Shown here: positions 63,672 to 64,000 of the stretch, piece after piece
Layout of the letters: each line of letters opens with the position of its first letter
Numbering within the stretch: position 1 is the first letter of the stretch
From: Ostrinia nubilalis
Taxonomy: Eukaryota > Arthropoda > Insecta > Lepidoptera > Crambidae
Assembly (NCBI RefSeq): GCF_963855985.1
Contig: NC_087106.1
Coordinates: 7,919,001-7,983,000 of the forward strand
Length of the DNA stretch: 64,000 nucleotides
Reading direction: 5' to 3'
Made by a program: the position numbers and the translations under genes
The notes under the pieces: model-generated
The model's input: the letters and a program-made list of their open reading frames with translations, nothing else
The model's database searches: none
What the model was told of the DNA's origin: nothing

Positions 63672-64000
63672 TCTATGTGGTAAGTCCTCCCTATATTGCT
63701 ATTTATGTATAATTACATATATGTGTTACAGGAAATGTATGAAATCCGTCATTGTATACAATTCCTAGGAATTGTGTATAAGTCCTAAAATCACCCGGAA
63801 ATGTGTGATGTAAATTAATACGTTGCGACCCTGAATTTATTAGATGATAATTAACAAAGAATTTACCCGAAACCGTAACATTGAAGTTGAAAGACTGAAA
63901 TAAATCGCACAAAAGGAAACTGGGATGAAGTTGAAAAAAAAAAACGGTTTATTCAAAGTTACAAAATATTCTCGTTTATTCAAAGGTTTATTGAAAGTTA
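63672..64000. other. AT-rich tail with short repeats at the window edge
   Basis: A poly(A) run at about 63936 is followed by repeated gtttattcaaagttac-like phrases (about 63948, 63975, 63989). A 69-codon minus frame here has no recognisable motif. Possibly the end of another retroposed element. Confidence 0.4.

Overview
This window looks like insect DNA, most likely from a moth or butterfly, and nearly all of it is transposable-element sequence. The reasons are an AT-rich background, RTE-type LINE 3' ends with (ATC)n or (ACGA)n tails, Helitron-like elements running TC to CTAG, an ORF1-type coiled-coil plus FP25K-like protein of the kind common in Lepidoptera, and several hAT, Tc1/mariner, PIF/Harbinger-like and IS630-like transposase relics with introns. 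I see no tRNA, rRNA, bacterial or CRISPR feature. No host protein gene is convincing. The best candidate for a non-mobile transcription unit is a spliced, polyadenylated but poorly coding transcript at 62.1-63.7 kb. The density of nested, decayed elements suggests heterochromatin or a sex chromosome (inference).

Layout. 0-6.5 kb: a hAT-type element (8-bp duplication GCCACATG) holding a LINE fragment; two exons of an arthropod transposon gene; duplicated Myb/SANT-like transposon pieces; the tail of an IS630-like transposase. 6.5-33.1 kb: about 3.3 copies of a ~3-kb tandem unit carrying an ORF1-like pseudogene, each copy loaded with different insertions. The copies serve as each other's empty sites, so insertions can be placed to the base.

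Between units 2 and 3 lies an 11.46-kb nest: a DNA transposon with TAA duplication and CACAGG ends, containing a hAT (TSD GTTGTGCG), containing a TA-flanked foldback element, containing a recent BEL/Pao retroelement (identical 184-bp LTRs, TSD CTTGG). That BEL element has an open 871-aa Gag-protease reading frame, no reverse transcriptase, a broken integrase, and in place of the missing part a 458-aa secreted, furin-site-bearing envelope-like ORF. This is the most interesting object in the window.

33-42 kb: DDE_Tnp_4-type transposase copies (one partly in tandem triplicate), Gypsy LTR pieces in opposite orientations, and a 3.9-kb hAT with BED finger, intron and hATC domain. 41.7-46.7 kb: a Gypsy-type retroelement with one open 1308-aa Gag-Pol frame whose 5' LTR is split by a hAT MITE. 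46.7-49.1 kb: an unrecognised ORF truncated by that Gypsy element, an integrase scrap and a PIF/Harbinger remnant.

49.7-56.8 kb: a six-deep nest starting with a Tc1-type transposase gene. The transposase reading frame resumes 6.1 kb away, on the other side of the insertion. 56.9-61.3 kb: a second DDE_Tnp_4-type gene split by a foldback element built of 16-bp repeats, then a four-exon IS630-like transposase pseudogene split by repeats. 62-64 kb: the candidate transcript and repeat-like tail.
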